A program made the position numbers and the translations under genes. The notes under the pieces are model-generated. The model made no database searches and was not told the origin of the DNA. It saw only the letters and a list, made by a program, of their open reading frames with translations. This document shows positions 1 to 7,952 of a stretch of DNA of 64,000 nucleotides, one piece after another. The stretch's first letter is position 1; each line of letters starts with the position of its first letter. The stretch is from Muribaculaceae bacterium (GTDB lineage: Bacteria; Bacteroidota; Bacteroidia; Bacteroidales; Muribaculaceae), in NCBI GenBank assembly GCA_009775365.1, contig VSPM01000003.1, positions 34,873 through 98,872 of the forward strand, written 5' to 3'.

Positions 1-389
1 GGGGCCGGAGAATATGCGGCCGTGAGGTCGCCGTCGGTGTCGGTCAAAATATCGGCCGGATCGGCTGAATAAAGGGCGGAGTAGTAAGTTTCTTCCGCTC
101 CTTCAGCCTCTTCCACAAGCTCTGTGGGCATAAAGGCCGTTCTGCGGTCGAACACAAGGATGCACGCAGAGAAGTCGTCGAGCACACGGGGATGGTCATA
201 GACGGCATTCTCTATGTTCTGAAGCAATGTGCCCTCGCCCGGCTCCCATGAGGAGGCAAACAGGAGCTGAGGCTCCAGGCCTTCATGGAGCGTATTTTCA
301 AGATGGGCGCTTATACCCCCCCGGTATATCCTGACAATCAGTCGCCATTGTCCGGTGTCGGCAAAATCGGCCGCTGTGAGTCCGTTCAT
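1..389 (-). CDS. DUF3822 family protein, partial (C-terminus outside window)
   Basis: Reading the minus strand from the ATG at 389 gives an uninterrupted frame of 129 codons that runs off the left edge. It begins MNGLTAADFADTGQWRLIVR and contains an acidic stretch rich in Glu near the cut end. The opening and the later LLFASSWEPGEG segment resemble the DUF3822 family of Bacteroidetes, whose fold is related to actin-like ATPases but whose role is not established. The C-terminal half is missing only because the window ends. No signal peptide is visible, so it is probably cytoplasmic. Asparaginase lies downstream of the ATG on the same strand but is transcribed toward this gene, 91 bp away. The family assignment is from memory of family members. 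Confidence 0.6.
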   Translation of the reverse strand, partial: MNGLTAADFADTGQWRLIVRIYRGGISAHLENTLHEGLEPQLLFASSWEPGEGTLLQNIENAVYDHPRVLDDFSACILVFDRRTAFMPTELVEEAEGAEETYYSALYSADPADILTDTDGDLTAAYSPA

Positions 390-480
390 GTCTTTTCCTT
401 TTATTTGGCGAAGTTACAAAATATATCCCGCATACGCAATTCAAACGCCCTTGCGTTTCGGCCTTGTCTCGGCGGAGAAG

Positions 481-1524
481 TCAGCACGACATCTCTCCGC
501 AGAGGCTGTATTCCATGTAGTTTTTCACCTCTTCGGGGGTGAGGCCGCATCCAAGCAGGAACATCAGCTTGGTTATGGCCGCCTCGGAGGTGAGGTCGTG
601 ACCCGACACCACTCCGGCGCGTGCAAGGTCAAGGCCGGTGACATAGCGGAAAGGATGCACGCTGCCGTTGTTGCACTGGGTGATGTTTACAACCACCACG
701 CCGCGCTCTATAGTCTCTTTGATGGCGTCGATAAACCAAGGGTTGTTGGGGCCGTTGCCCGCCCCGAATGTTTTGAGCACAATCCCCTTTATGCCGGGAG
801 TGGCAAGCATACGCCTCACCACATTCTCCTGAATGCCGGGGAAGAGGTCGATGTAGAGCACATTGGTGTCCATCTTGTAATGCACTCTTAAAGGGAGATC
901 CGGACCTTTGCTGCGCCACAGGGCGTCGCGGTTGAATGTTATGCCGAGTCCGATTCTGGCCAGCTCGGGATAATTGTTGCTTTTAAATGCGTTGAAATTG
1001 TCGGCGCTGCGCTTGGTGCTTCGGTTGCCGCGCCAGAGATAATTCTCAAAAAGTATGGCCACTTCTTTGATGACATGCTCGCCGTTCAAATCGCGGGCCG
1101 CCGCTATCTGGAGAGCGGTGATGAGGTTTTCCTCGCCGTCGGTGCGCACTTCCCCTATCGGGAGCTGCGAGCCGGTGATTATCACCGGCTTTGCAAGATT
1201 CTCGAGCATAAAACTCAGTGCCGACGCTGTGTAGGCCATGGTGTCGGTGCCGTGCAGCACAACGAATCCGTCGAAGCAGTCGTAGTTGTCTTCAATCACA
1301 CGCGCAATCTGGCCCCAGTGTTCGGGCGTCATGGCGGAGGAGTCGATCGGATGCTCAAACTGATGATGTGCTATGTCGAAATCAAGCATCTTCAACTTTG
1401 GGACATTGTCGAGCAAATGATTAAAATCGAACGGCTCAAGTGCATTTGTTTCCGGATTCTCCTTCATACCGATGGTGCCACCGGTATAAATCATCAGAAT
1501 TTTAGGGCGAGAGGCAATAGACAT
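481..1524 (-). CDS. ansA: Type I L-asparaginase
   Basis: Hydrolyses L-asparagine to aspartate and ammonia; type I enzymes are cytoplasmic, and no signal peptide is visible here. The 347-residue product is the usual length. The first asparaginase motif YTGGTIG places the nucleophilic Thr at residue 14, and the second motif HGTDT at 91-95 supplies the Thr-Asp pair. The C-terminal smaller domain carries the ITQCNNGSV segment seen in type I enzymes. The start is chosen because MSIASRPKILMIY leads directly into the first strand of the fold. A TAATTTTG box at 1592-1585 lies about 60 bp upstream. Functional assignment is secure; kinetics and a nutritional role cannot be read from the sequence. Confidence 0.93.
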   Translation of the reverse strand: MSIASRPKILMIYTGGTIGMKENPETNALEPFDFNHLLDNVPKLKMLDFDIAHHQFEHPIDSSAMTPEHWGQIARVIEDNYDCFDGFVVLHGTDTMAYTASALSFMLENLAKPVIITGSQLPIGEVRTDGEENLITALQIAAARDLNGEHVIKEVAILFENYLWRGNRSTKRSADNFNAFKSNNYPELARIGLGITFNRDALWRSKGPDLPLRVHYKMDTNVLYIDLFPGIQENVVRRMLATPGIKGIVLKTFGAGNGPNNPWFIDAIKETIERGVVVVNITQCNNGSVHPFRYVTGLDLARAGVVSGHDLTSEAAITKLMFLLGCGLTPEEVKNYMEYSLCGEMSC

Positions 1525-1584
1525 TGGATTTATTCTTTAGGTTAATACGGTAGAGTTGGTGCTTCACTCGCTTTGAAGTCATTG

Positions 1585-1616
1585 CAAAATTAACATTTTG
1601 TTATCTTATATGCAAT
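1585..1616 (-). promoter_or_regulatory. Candidate promoter of ansA
   Basis: On the minus strand there is TAATTTTG (1592-1585), matching the Bacteroidetes -7 consensus TAnnTTTG, with ATTG (1616-1613) 20 nt upstream as an imperfect -33 TTTG. The predicted transcript would have a leader of about 50 nt before the ansA ATG. Confidence 0.5.
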
Positions 1617-1730
1617 AGCAACCCGCAAAATCAACCATATTTTCTTTCATTTTTTCATCTTCACCTTATCCTCCGCCTAAAAATCCATGGTCAGGCCCTC
1701 CATTTCGGCTTGTTTTCTATCAAACGCCCC

Positions 1731-2594
1731 TTATTCTTGCGGGCGCAGCCAGCGATAGCCGTAGAAATGCTGGTTCTCCAGTTTGAATAGGCGCTGCAGC
1801 GGATAGGGGTCGACAGTCACGAGGCCGGTGTCATGGGTGACATGGATGAGATGCGGCACTCCGTCGACGAGTTCCACAAACCCTACGTCGTAAAGATCGA
1901 AATCAACATCGTTCGACAGCATCATTATAATGTCGCCGTCGTTCATGAGCTCATGAAGCGACTTGTTGCCTGCGCTCTGCTTTTTAAGATGAGGTATGCG
2001 ATGGCTGCGGTAGCCCATCTCTGCCATGCGCACCTTGTCGAGCACAGCCGGATTCTTCAGAGCCGGATATTCGTCGGGGTGACGTGTCACATAGTCGAGA
2101 GTCTTGGTTTTGAAACCGCCTCCGGTGAGATACTCCGTGAGCTCCTTGAGATTTCCCCTGTAAACATTGTCCACAATCCAGTCGGCGCCATAAATCAGCT
2201 GCGCAGGGAAACCATTGTCTTCCCCTTTTCGGCGGCTGAATGACTCCAGGGCGTCCTCATAATCCCTGACGGCAGGCACGCTTTTTCTGCTGGCCATGGC
2301 GATGGCAAGGACATTGTTGACAAAACCGAGACGGTCGAACCCGTGAAGGTCAACAACCATTGTCCCGATAGAATCATTGTCGCGGGGGCTCTGATAGGGG
2401 GTGCCGGCAAGAGCCTTGGCCACATAGACGCACCTTTCTCCCAATGTGCCTCCGCGGGCGGATGCTTCCGCCATCAGGCGCGACACAATCGCGGTGTCTT
2501 GCTCGCAGTGAATGCGCACAGACGCCGCCACTTCTCCCGGCAGTGCCATAAGCATTGCCAACACACATATATATCGTATGATTCTTTTTGTCAT
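1731..2594 (-). CDS. Secreted DUF1460 (amidase-like) protein, catalytic Cys apparently replaced
   Basis: A 287-residue exported protein with a signal peptide (residues 1-24, ending PGEVAAS). The VDLHGFDRLGFVNNVLAIA region (81-99) and later SHRIPHLKK segment match DUF1460, an NlpC/P60-like family linked to peptidoglycan peptide cleavage. In family members as I recall them, the Asp of this motif is followed by the catalytic Cys (DCxxF); here residue 88 is Arg and no Cys is nearby, so hydrolase activity is doubtful. The longer frame starting at 2624 is rejected because a TAATTTTG promoter box lies at 2620-2613, inside that extension, and because the signal peptide begins best at MTKRIIRYIC. It could be a pseudoenzyme that binds cell-wall peptides. 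Confidence 0.75.
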   Translation of the reverse strand: MTKRIIRYICVLAMLMALPGEVAASVRIHCEQDTAIVSRLMAEASARGGTLGERCVYVAKALAGTPYQSPRDNDSIGTMVVDLHGFDRLGFVNNVLAIAMASRKSVPAVRDYEDALESFSRRKGEDNGFPAQLIYGADWIVDNVYRGNLKELTEYLTGGGFKTKTLDYVTRHPDEYPALKNPAVLDKVRMAEMGYRSHRIPHLKKQSAGNKSLHELMNDGDIIMMLSNDVDFDLYDVGFVELVDGVPHLIHVTHDTGLVTVDPYPLQRLFKLENQHFYGYRWLRPQE

Positions 2595-2612
2595 TGCTTC
2601 ATTATTTTTTTG

Positions 2613-2620
2613 CAAAATTA
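2613..2620 (-). promoter_or_regulatory. Candidate -7 box of the DUF1460 gene
   Basis: TAATTTTG on the minus strand, exact TAnnTTTG. No clear TTTG is found 19-21 nt upstream. Its position supports the downstream ATG at 2594 and gives a very short leader. Confidence 0.4.
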
Positions 2621-2684
2621 ACAAATTCTAAAATATCAGGTGCTCTCGACCGCGAGTTTTATTTTATAAGACGGAAAAAAGTTA

Positions 2685-2692
2685 TAATTTTG
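2685..2692 (+). promoter_or_regulatory. Candidate -7 box immediately before the TrmH-family gene
   Basis: TAATTTTG on the plus strand, an exact Bacteroidetes -7 match, ending only 7 bases before the ATG at 2700. TTTA at 2663-2666 lies 18 nt upstream. If used, transcription would begin at or within a few bases of the start codon, so the mRNA would be leaderless or nearly so. Confidence 0.45.
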
Positions 2693-2699
2693 CAGACAT

Positions 2700-3500
2700 A
2701 TGGACATAATCAAGATTTCATCGCTTTCTCATCCGGGCATCGAAGTGTATGCCTCGCTCACGGAAGCCCAGCTCCGCAACAGGCTTGAGCCTGGCAAGGG
2801 GATCTTCATTGCAGAAAGCCCGAAGGTGATAGGCGTGGCTCTCGATGCCGGCTATGAGCCGGTGTCGCTGCTGTGCGAACCTCGCCATATTGAAGGGGAT
2901 GCCGCCTCGCTGATAGAAAGATGTGGCGACATCCCGGTGTACACCGGCGAGCGCGGGCTGCTGGCCGAGCTCACCGGCTACACGCTCACAAGAGGTGTGC
3001 TTTGCGCCATGCGACGCAAGCCGGCTCCCGATGTGGCTGAAATCTGCAGAGACGCACGGAGACTGGCGGTTATCGACGGTGTGACCGACACCACAAACAT
3101 CGGGGCAATTTTTCGTTCGGCAGCTGCTTTAGGGGTTGACGCGGTGCTGCTTACGCCCACGTCGTGCGACCCGCTCAACCGCCGCGCCGTAAGGGTGTCG
3201 ATGGGGAGCGTGTTTCTTGTGCCATGGACATGGCTCCCAGCCCCGGTTTCTTCTCTCAAGGCTTTGGGGTTTGCCACAGTGGCTCTCGCTCTCACTGACA
3301 GATCCGTGCCTGTCGACCATCCTGCGCTGGCCTCTGAGCCCAAGCTGGCCCTTGTGCTCGGCACTGAGGGCGACGGGCTGGCACACGACGTGATTGAAGA
3401 TGCCGACTACACTGCCAAAATACCTATGGCCCATAATGTAGATTCGCTCAATGTGGCGGCAGCTTCGGCTGTGGCTTTCTGGCAGCTTCGCGCCCGCTGA
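2700..3500 (+). CDS. TrmH/SpoU family RNA 2'-O-methyltransferase
   Basis: A 266-residue SPOUT-class methyltransferase that would transfer a methyl group from S-adenosylmethionine to a ribose 2'-OH in rRNA or tRNA. The N-terminal substrate-binding domain (about 1-110) contains the family's FIAESPKVI segment. The catalytic SpoU domain follows, with motif 1 (DTTNIGAIFRSAAALGVDAV, Asn and Arg being catalytic/structural), motif 2 (LGTEGDGL) and motif 3 (MAHNVDSLNVAAASAVA), which form the trefoil knot. The ATG at 2700 fits the usual MDIIKISSL-type start. It is divergent from the DUF1460 gene. The exact RNA target cannot be told from the sequence. Confidence 0.9.
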   Translation: MDIIKISSLSHPGIEVYASLTEAQLRNRLEPGKGIFIAESPKVIGVALDAGYEPVSLLCEPRHIEGDAASLIERCGDIPVYTGERGLLAELTGYTLTRGVLCAMRRKPAPDVAEICRDARRLAVIDGVTDTTNIGAIFRSAAALGVDAVLLTPTSCDPLNRRAVRVSMGSVFLVPWTWLPAPVSSLKALGFATVALALTDRSVPVDHPALASEPKLALVLGTEGDGLAHDVIEDADYTAKIPMAHNVDSLNVAAASAVAFWQLRAR

Positions 3501-3564
3501 TAAGCAATGGCTTCGCCGGGTCATTGGCGAGGACGGATGAATTATATAAACTATAACATATTTT

Positions 3565-4203
3565 ATGAATGACCAACGTTTGATTCTGGCCGGCGGCGGC
3601 GGTCACGCCCTGTCGGTTGTCGAGGCTCTCGACAATGACAGCATAATCGCAGGATACACTGCACTGTCGCCCTCACCTGACATGCCGGCCGACTGGCTCG
3701 GGAATGATAATGACGTGGCTGAACTGGCCGGTAAGGGATTCCTGTTCCACATGGCGTTCGTCTATGCAGGACTCCCCGTTATGGACAAGCGCCGCCGATT
3801 GATTGAATGGTATGAGAACGCGGGGGCTGAATTTGTATCAGTAATAGCCCCGTCGGCCATTGTGTCGCGTAATTCTATCGTTGGAGAAGGGTCGGCTGTG
3901 ATGTGTCGCGCCGTAGTCAACAGAGCCACTTTAGGCCGGCATGTGATTGTCAACACAGGCGCAATCGTGGAACACGACTGCCGGATTGGCGACAACACGT
4001 TCATAGGGCCGGGGGCTGTGATTGGCGGAGGAGTCTCCATAGGCAGCGACTGCTTCATAGGGCTTGGTGCAAATATCCGCAACGGCGTGACGATAGCTCC
4101 CGGAGTGACGGTGGCTATGGGAGCAGTTGTGACCCGCAGCCTTCTTGAGCCGGGGATATACCACGGCACCCCCCTCAGGCTCCACACCCTGAAAACCCGT
4201 TAG
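3565..4203 (+). CDS. neuD: NeuD/PglD-like sugar O- or N-acetyltransferase
   Basis: A 212-residue left-handed beta-helix acyltransferase. The N-terminal LILAGGGGHA (about 6-15) is the sugar-nucleotide-binding Rossmann-like part of NeuD/PglD proteins, and residues about 95-200 are hexapeptide repeats. The putative catalytic His is in the NTGAIVEHDCRIG turn, where PglD-type enzymes place theirs. It is the first gene of a three-gene set with neuB and neuC (gaps 59 and 208 bp), which supports a role in acetylating a nonulosonic acid or its precursor. NeuD and PglD cannot be separated by sequence alone. Confidence 0.85.
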   Translation: MNDQRLILAGGGGHALSVVEALDNDSIIAGYTALSPSPDMPADWLGNDNDVAELAGKGFLFHMAFVYAGLPVMDKRRRLIEWYENAGAEFVSVIAPSAIVSRNSIVGEGSAVMCRAVVNRATLGRHVIVNTGAIVEHDCRIGDNTFIGPGAVIGGGVSIGSDCFIGLGANIRNGVTIAPGVTVAMGAVVTRSLLEPGIYHGTPLRLHTLKTR

Positions 4204-4262
4204 CCCAAATCCTTAAAGCTGACCTCCCCCCCTTCTCCAATCCTATAATAAAAAGCATTCAG

Positions 4263-5258
4263 ATGAAACCAATAATAATTGCCGAAGCCGGAGTCAACCA
4301 CAACGGCTCTCTCAAAACCGCTTTGCAGATGGTAGATGCCGCTGCACTCGCCGGCGCCGATTTTGTGAAGTTCCAGACTTTCAAAACCGACAGCCTTGTG
4401 ACTGCATCGGTCAAAACTGCTGAATATCAAAAAGCGAATTGCAACGCCGACACTCAGCGCGACATGCTCCGAAAACTTGAGCTCCCTTATTCCGACTTCA
4501 GGATTCTTGCAGACCACTGCCGGGAAAAGGGCATAGGTTTTCTCTCCACCCCTTTCGACAAAGAAAGCATCGACTTTCTCTCGACTCTTGGCATGAAATA
4601 TATGAAAGTGCCGTCGGGAGAGATCACAAACCTTCCTTACCTGCGCAACATTGCGTCAACCCAAACCCCCGTGATCATTTCCACCGGAATGTCAACGCTT
4701 GCTGACGTGGAAAACGCCCTTCAAGTGTTCTACGACGCCGGCTATTCACGTTCTGACATCACACTTCTGCATTGCACCACGCAATACCCCACACCATTCT
4801 CTGACGTGAATCTCAGAGCCATGCTAACCTTGCGCGAGGCATTCGGAATCGCCACAGGCTATTCCGACCACACTCGCGGAATAGAAATTCCTATAGCCGC
4901 CACCGCTTTGGGAGCAACCGTCATTGAGAAGCATTTCACCCTCGACACATCCATGCCGGGCCCGGATCATGCGGCCTCGCTCAACCCTGACGAACTGGAA
5001 GAGATGGTGAGAAGGATAAGCCATGTGAGCATGGCTCTCGGTTCAGCCGTGAAACGAGTCACCCCATCCGAGCGCAAAAACATGGAAGCCGCAAGAAAAA
5101 GCATCGTGGCTGCAACCGACATAAAAGAAGGCGAATTCTTCACAGAAGACAATCTCACCGTGAAACGCCCCGGCACCGGCATCTCCCCCATGCGGTGGGA
5201 CGAAATAATCGGCAAAGCCTCAACCCGCTTCTACAAAGCCGACGACCTCATCCAATAG
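4263..5258 (+). CDS. neuB: N-acetylneuraminate (nonulosonate) synthase
   Basis: A 331-residue NeuB-family enzyme that condenses phosphoenolpyruvate with N-acetylmannosamine or a related hexosamine to give a nine-carbon sialic-type acid. The TIM barrel begins PIIIAEAGVNHNG and includes KFQTFK, STGMSTL, and YSDHTRG, which carry substrate and metal contacts. The C-terminal SAF (antifreeze-like) domain follows from about residue 275 (SIVAATDIKEGE...). Length is normal. It sits between neuD and neuC. Whether the product is Neu5Ac or legionaminic acid depends on the neuC substrate and cannot be read directly. Confidence 0.93.
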   Translation: MKPIIIAEAGVNHNGSLKTALQMVDAAALAGADFVKFQTFKTDSLVTASVKTAEYQKANCNADTQRDMLRKLELPYSDFRILADHCREKGIGFLSTPFDKESIDFLSTLGMKYMKVPSGEITNLPYLRNIASTQTPVIISTGMSTLADVENALQVFYDAGYSRSDITLLHCTTQYPTPFSDVNLRAMLTLREAFGIATGYSDHTRGIEIPIAATALGATVIEKHFTLDTSMPGPDHAASLNPDELEEMVRRISHVSMALGSAVKRVTPSERKNMEAARKSIVAATDIKEGEFFTEDNLTVKRPGTGISPMRWDEIIGKASTRFYKADDLIQ

Positions 5259-5344
5259 CACCCAGCCCCCAAGCAAAGCCAGGCCTGGCCGGCAATTGCA
5301 TCGCCATCGGAAGTCTATAAAGTCCTGTTCCCCGACCAAAGGGA

Positions 5345-5430
5345 GGGGTAATGGCAAAGCAAGAGCCAAAGCAAAAGCAAAACAAGAGCCAGGGCAAGAG
5401 CAAAAGCAAAAGCGAGCGCGAGTGGCAAAA
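5345..5430. repeat. Low-complexity CAAAAG/GAGCCA-type degenerate hexamer tract
   Basis: The 208-bp gap between neuB and neuC contains a purine-rich, degenerate six-base tandem pattern (units like gcaaaa, gagcca, gcaaga). It is open in the neuC frame and would encode a Lys/Gln/Ala-rich leader, but neuC homology starts only at 5467, so the tract is more likely a noncoding repeat. Confidence 0.6.
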
Positions 5431-5466
5431 CCGGAATCCCCCTTTAATCAATCTGAATCAAGAATC

Positions 5467-6630
5467 ATGAGAAAAATATGCTTCATCACAGGCACACGAG
5501 CCGAATACGGAATCATGACTCCCCTTATGAGAGAAATCGCCAATTCTCCAGAAGCAAAACTCCAGATAGTGGCCACAAACATGCACCTTTCTCCGCAACA
5601 CGGCATGACAGTGAATGAAATCGAAGCCGACGGCTTCACCGTCGACAGCAAAATTGATTCGCTGCTCTCCGGCGACTCTCCTGCCGCCACCGTGAAAACC
5701 ATGGGCCTGACACAGATAGGACTTGCCGACACATTCGCGCGACTAACCCCCGACCTCGTGGTGATTCTTGGCGACAGATATGAAATGCTTGCCGCCGCCT
5801 CAGCCGCTCTCATTTTCCGGATTCCCGTGGCACACCTATATGGCGGAGAAACCACAGAAGGCGCCTACGACGACTGCATACGGCACGCCATCACAAAACT
5901 CTCCACGCTCCATTTCACATCTACCGAGCACTATGCCCGGCGAATTGTGCAGATGGGAGAAGACCAAAAAAATGTATTCTGGGTCGGCTCTTTAGGAGCT
6001 GAATCGATACGAAATGAAAAGATGACCAGCCGCGAAGAACTTGAAAAACACCTCAATTTCAAACTTGGCGACAAATATATGGTGGCGACATTTCATCCAG
6101 TCACTACCCAGCCGGGAGAAGAGGAACGACAGACACATGCTTTGCTTGACGCCCTGGCAACAACATTCTGCCGAGGATGGAAAGTGCTCTTCACAATGCC
6201 GAATTCCGACACCGGCGGCGAGACCGTGGCAAGAATAATCAGAGACTGGGCATCGCAACACCCCGACAATGTGAAAGCAGTAGCTTCTCTTGGAAGAATA
6301 CGCTACTACTCGGCGCTTCGCTATTGCTCCGCCTCAATAGGAAATTCATCAAGCGGACTCATCGAAGCCCCAACATTCGGAGTGCCTACCATAAATATAG
6401 GCGACCGTCAGAAAGGGCGCGCACAAGGGCACACCGTTGTGAATGTGCCACCCGAGAAGCAAGCAATCATAAACGCCTTGGCCAACATCTCGCCACGCCG
6501 ACAAGACGCTCCAATCCCCGACATTGCAGAAGGGCTGAACCCCTACGAAAGGCCCGGAACGCTCCGGGCAATCTCCACCCGCCTGCTCACATCCCCGCTC
6601 CCCTCCACCAAAACTTTCCACGACCAATAG
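5467..6630 (+). CDS. neuC: UDP-N-acetylglucosamine 2-epimerase (hydrolysing)
   Basis: A 387-residue NeuC/LegG-type enzyme that converts UDP-GlcNAc (or a UDP-bacillosamine derivative) to the free manno-configured sugar and UDP, feeding NeuB. The start at 5467 is chosen because MRKICFITGTRAEYG is the family's N-terminus; an upstream in-frame extension is lysine-rich repeat. Other recognisable parts are ILGDRYEMLAAASAA, HLYGGETTEGAYDD, and the C-terminal NSSSGLIEAPTFGVPTINIG, all characteristic of GT-B-fold epimerases. Last gene of the neuDBC set; no CMP-sialate synthetase (neuA) follows. Confidence 0.92.
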   Translation: MRKICFITGTRAEYGIMTPLMREIANSPEAKLQIVATNMHLSPQHGMTVNEIEADGFTVDSKIDSLLSGDSPAATVKTMGLTQIGLADTFARLTPDLVVILGDRYEMLAAASAALIFRIPVAHLYGGETTEGAYDDCIRHAITKLSTLHFTSTEHYARRIVQMGEDQKNVFWVGSLGAESIRNEKMTSREELEKHLNFKLGDKYMVATFHPVTTQPGEEERQTHALLDALATTFCRGWKVLFTMPNSDTGGETVARIIRDWASQHPDNVKAVASLGRIRYYSALRYCSASIGNSSSGLIEAPTFGVPTINIGDRQKGRAQGHTVVNVPPEKQAIINALANISPRRQDAPIPDIAEGLNPYERPGTLRAISTRLLTSPLPSTKTFHDQ

Positions 6631-6650
6631 CCCCTCCCAAAGCGACAAAA

Positions 6651-6715
6651 CCTTAATCTCTTTAAAGTCCTTAGGCTCCTTAAAGACCTTAACGCGCCTT
6701 AACACGCCCTAACCC
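6651..6715. repeat. Intergenic CCTTAA repeat, period 9-10
   Basis: CCTTA-type units recur at 6651, 6669, 6678, 6687, 6697 and (as CCCTA) 6707, between neuC and the acylase gene. The spacing near one helical turn is regular. No coding frame is supported. Function unknown; similar aaagtcc/ccttaaag tracts are familiar in intergenic DNA of this order. Confidence 0.5.
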
Positions 6716-6736
6716 TCAAAAGAACCAAAGCCCCTG

Positions 6737-6768
6737 ATTGATTGTTAATAACAACAGAAACAATCAAT
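6737..6768. repeat. 10-bp perfect inverted repeat before the acylase gene
   Basis: ATTGATTGTT (6737-6746) and AACAATCAAT (6759-6768) are exact reverse complements separated by 12 bases, ending 6 bases before the ATG at 6775. It could be an operator or a hairpin that limits translation. Confidence 0.5.
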
Positions 6769-6774
6769 TTAGCT

Positions 6775-7827
6775 ATGACTATGAAACACATCAAAACTCT
6801 CATTGCCTGCGGCGCGATAGCCGCCGCATCAGCACTCTCAGTTCCGAAAGCCGGGGCATGCACAAGAGTAATCTATCAGGGCGCCGACTCTATCTTCGTA
6901 ATAGGGCGCTCCCTTGACTGGAAAACTCCGATTCCCACCAACCTATATGTCTACCCGGCAGGAATTACTAAAGTAAGCTCAGATGCTCCGGGAGCCATAT
7001 CATGGACCTCAAAATATGGAGCCGTATACGCAGTGGGCTACGACGGAGGAATAACAGAAGGAATGAATGAAAAGGGACTTGTGATAAACGGCCTTTTCTG
7101 CAAAGGCACCGTCTACAACAACCCTGACACGGAAGGACGGCCCCCGATGTCGCTGGCTGTGTTTATAGCTTGGCTGCTCGACTTGAACGAGACCACAGAT
7201 GAAGTTGTGGAAGTGCTAAAAAAACATGACTTCTCAATAGGTGGAGCCACTTTCGACGGAGGCACCGTCTCAACCCTTCACTGGGGAATAACCGACGCCT
7301 CGGGAAAATCGGCAATCGTAGAGTTCGACAACGGAAATATCAGAATCTATGACCCCGGCGACATACGAGCCATGACCAACGACCCGCAATGGCCCGACAT
7401 GAAAGCCATACTGGCATACTGGGAAAAGATCGGAGGCTCCCACATGCTTCCCGGCACCGTCAGCAGCCCCGACCGATGCGTGCGAGCAAATTTCTTCTCA
7501 CACCATGTAGAAGCCGTGGCCGACCCGTCGCTGGCAGTCAGCATCACCCGAAGCATCCTGTTCAACTCGTGTGTGCCCTACACATATCTGATACAAGGTG
7601 AGCCTAACGTCTCGTCGACACAATGGCGCTCATACGCCGACCTGAAAAACCGGCGATATTATTTCGACATCGTAACCAACATGGGCTACTATTACATCGA
7701 CCTCACTAAATGCGACCTTCGCAAAGGAGCGTCAGTAATGAAACTCGACACATCGAAAGAGACAATGCTTGCAGGCGAGGCCAACAACGCACTGAAAAAG
7801 TCAGCACCGTTCACCCCCCTCTTCTGA
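6775..7827 (+). CDS. Secreted choloylglycine hydrolase / penicillin V acylase family protein
   Basis: A 350-residue N-terminal-nucleophile amidohydrolase of the family that includes bile salt hydrolase and penicillin V acylase. The signal peptide (1-28, ending PKAGA) stops exactly before Cys29, so cleavage would expose the nucleophilic Cys of CTR. Arg and Asp of the GRSLDW segment 16-20 residues later are the conserved Arg18/Asp21 pair, and AMTNDPQW supplies the conserved Asn. At the region where bile salt hydrolases have GLNF, this protein has GLFC, so bile-salt specificity is not assured. ATG at 6775 or 6781 are both possible. It converges on the next gene with a shared terminator between. 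Deconjugation of bile acids or other N-acyl amides is inferred. Confidence 0.85.
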   Translation: MTMKHIKTLIACGAIAAASALSVPKAGACTRVIYQGADSIFVIGRSLDWKTPIPTNLYVYPAGITKVSSDAPGAISWTSKYGAVYAVGYDGGITEGMNEKGLVINGLFCKGTVYNNPDTEGRPPMSLAVFIAWLLDLNETTDEVVEVLKKHDFSIGGATFDGGTVSTLHWGITDASGKSAIVEFDNGNIRIYDPGDIRAMTNDPQWPDMKAILAYWEKIGGSHMLPGTVSSPDRCVRANFFSHHVEAVADPSLAVSITRSILFNSCVPYTYLIQGEPNVSSTQWRSYADLKNRRYYFDIVTNMGYYYIDLTKCDLRKGASVMKLDTSKETMLAGEANNALKKSAPFTPLF

Positions 7828-7888
7828 CCCCGAAAGCAAATTTTAGCAGCAGACACAGACTCCCTCTCATTGTTTATAACAAAAACAA

Positions 7889-7920
7889 TCCCCCGGCTTG
7901 CGTGATTGCAAACCGGGGGA
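7889..7920. terminator. Strong hairpin between convergent genes
   Basis: TCCCCCGGcTTGC pairs with GCAAaCCGGGGGA around a short loop. On the plus strand it is followed by AAATATTTT and on the minus strand by TTGTTTTTG, so it can serve both the acylase gene and the gene ending at 7953. Confidence 0.8.
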
Positions 7921-7952
7921 AATATTTTAAGATTTATCCTAATCTTTGCTGA

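Noticed and set aside
5296..5466. N-terminal extension of NeuC
   Set aside because: Family homology begins at MRKICFITGTRAEYG (5467); the extension is a low-complexity Lys/Gln/Ala tract.
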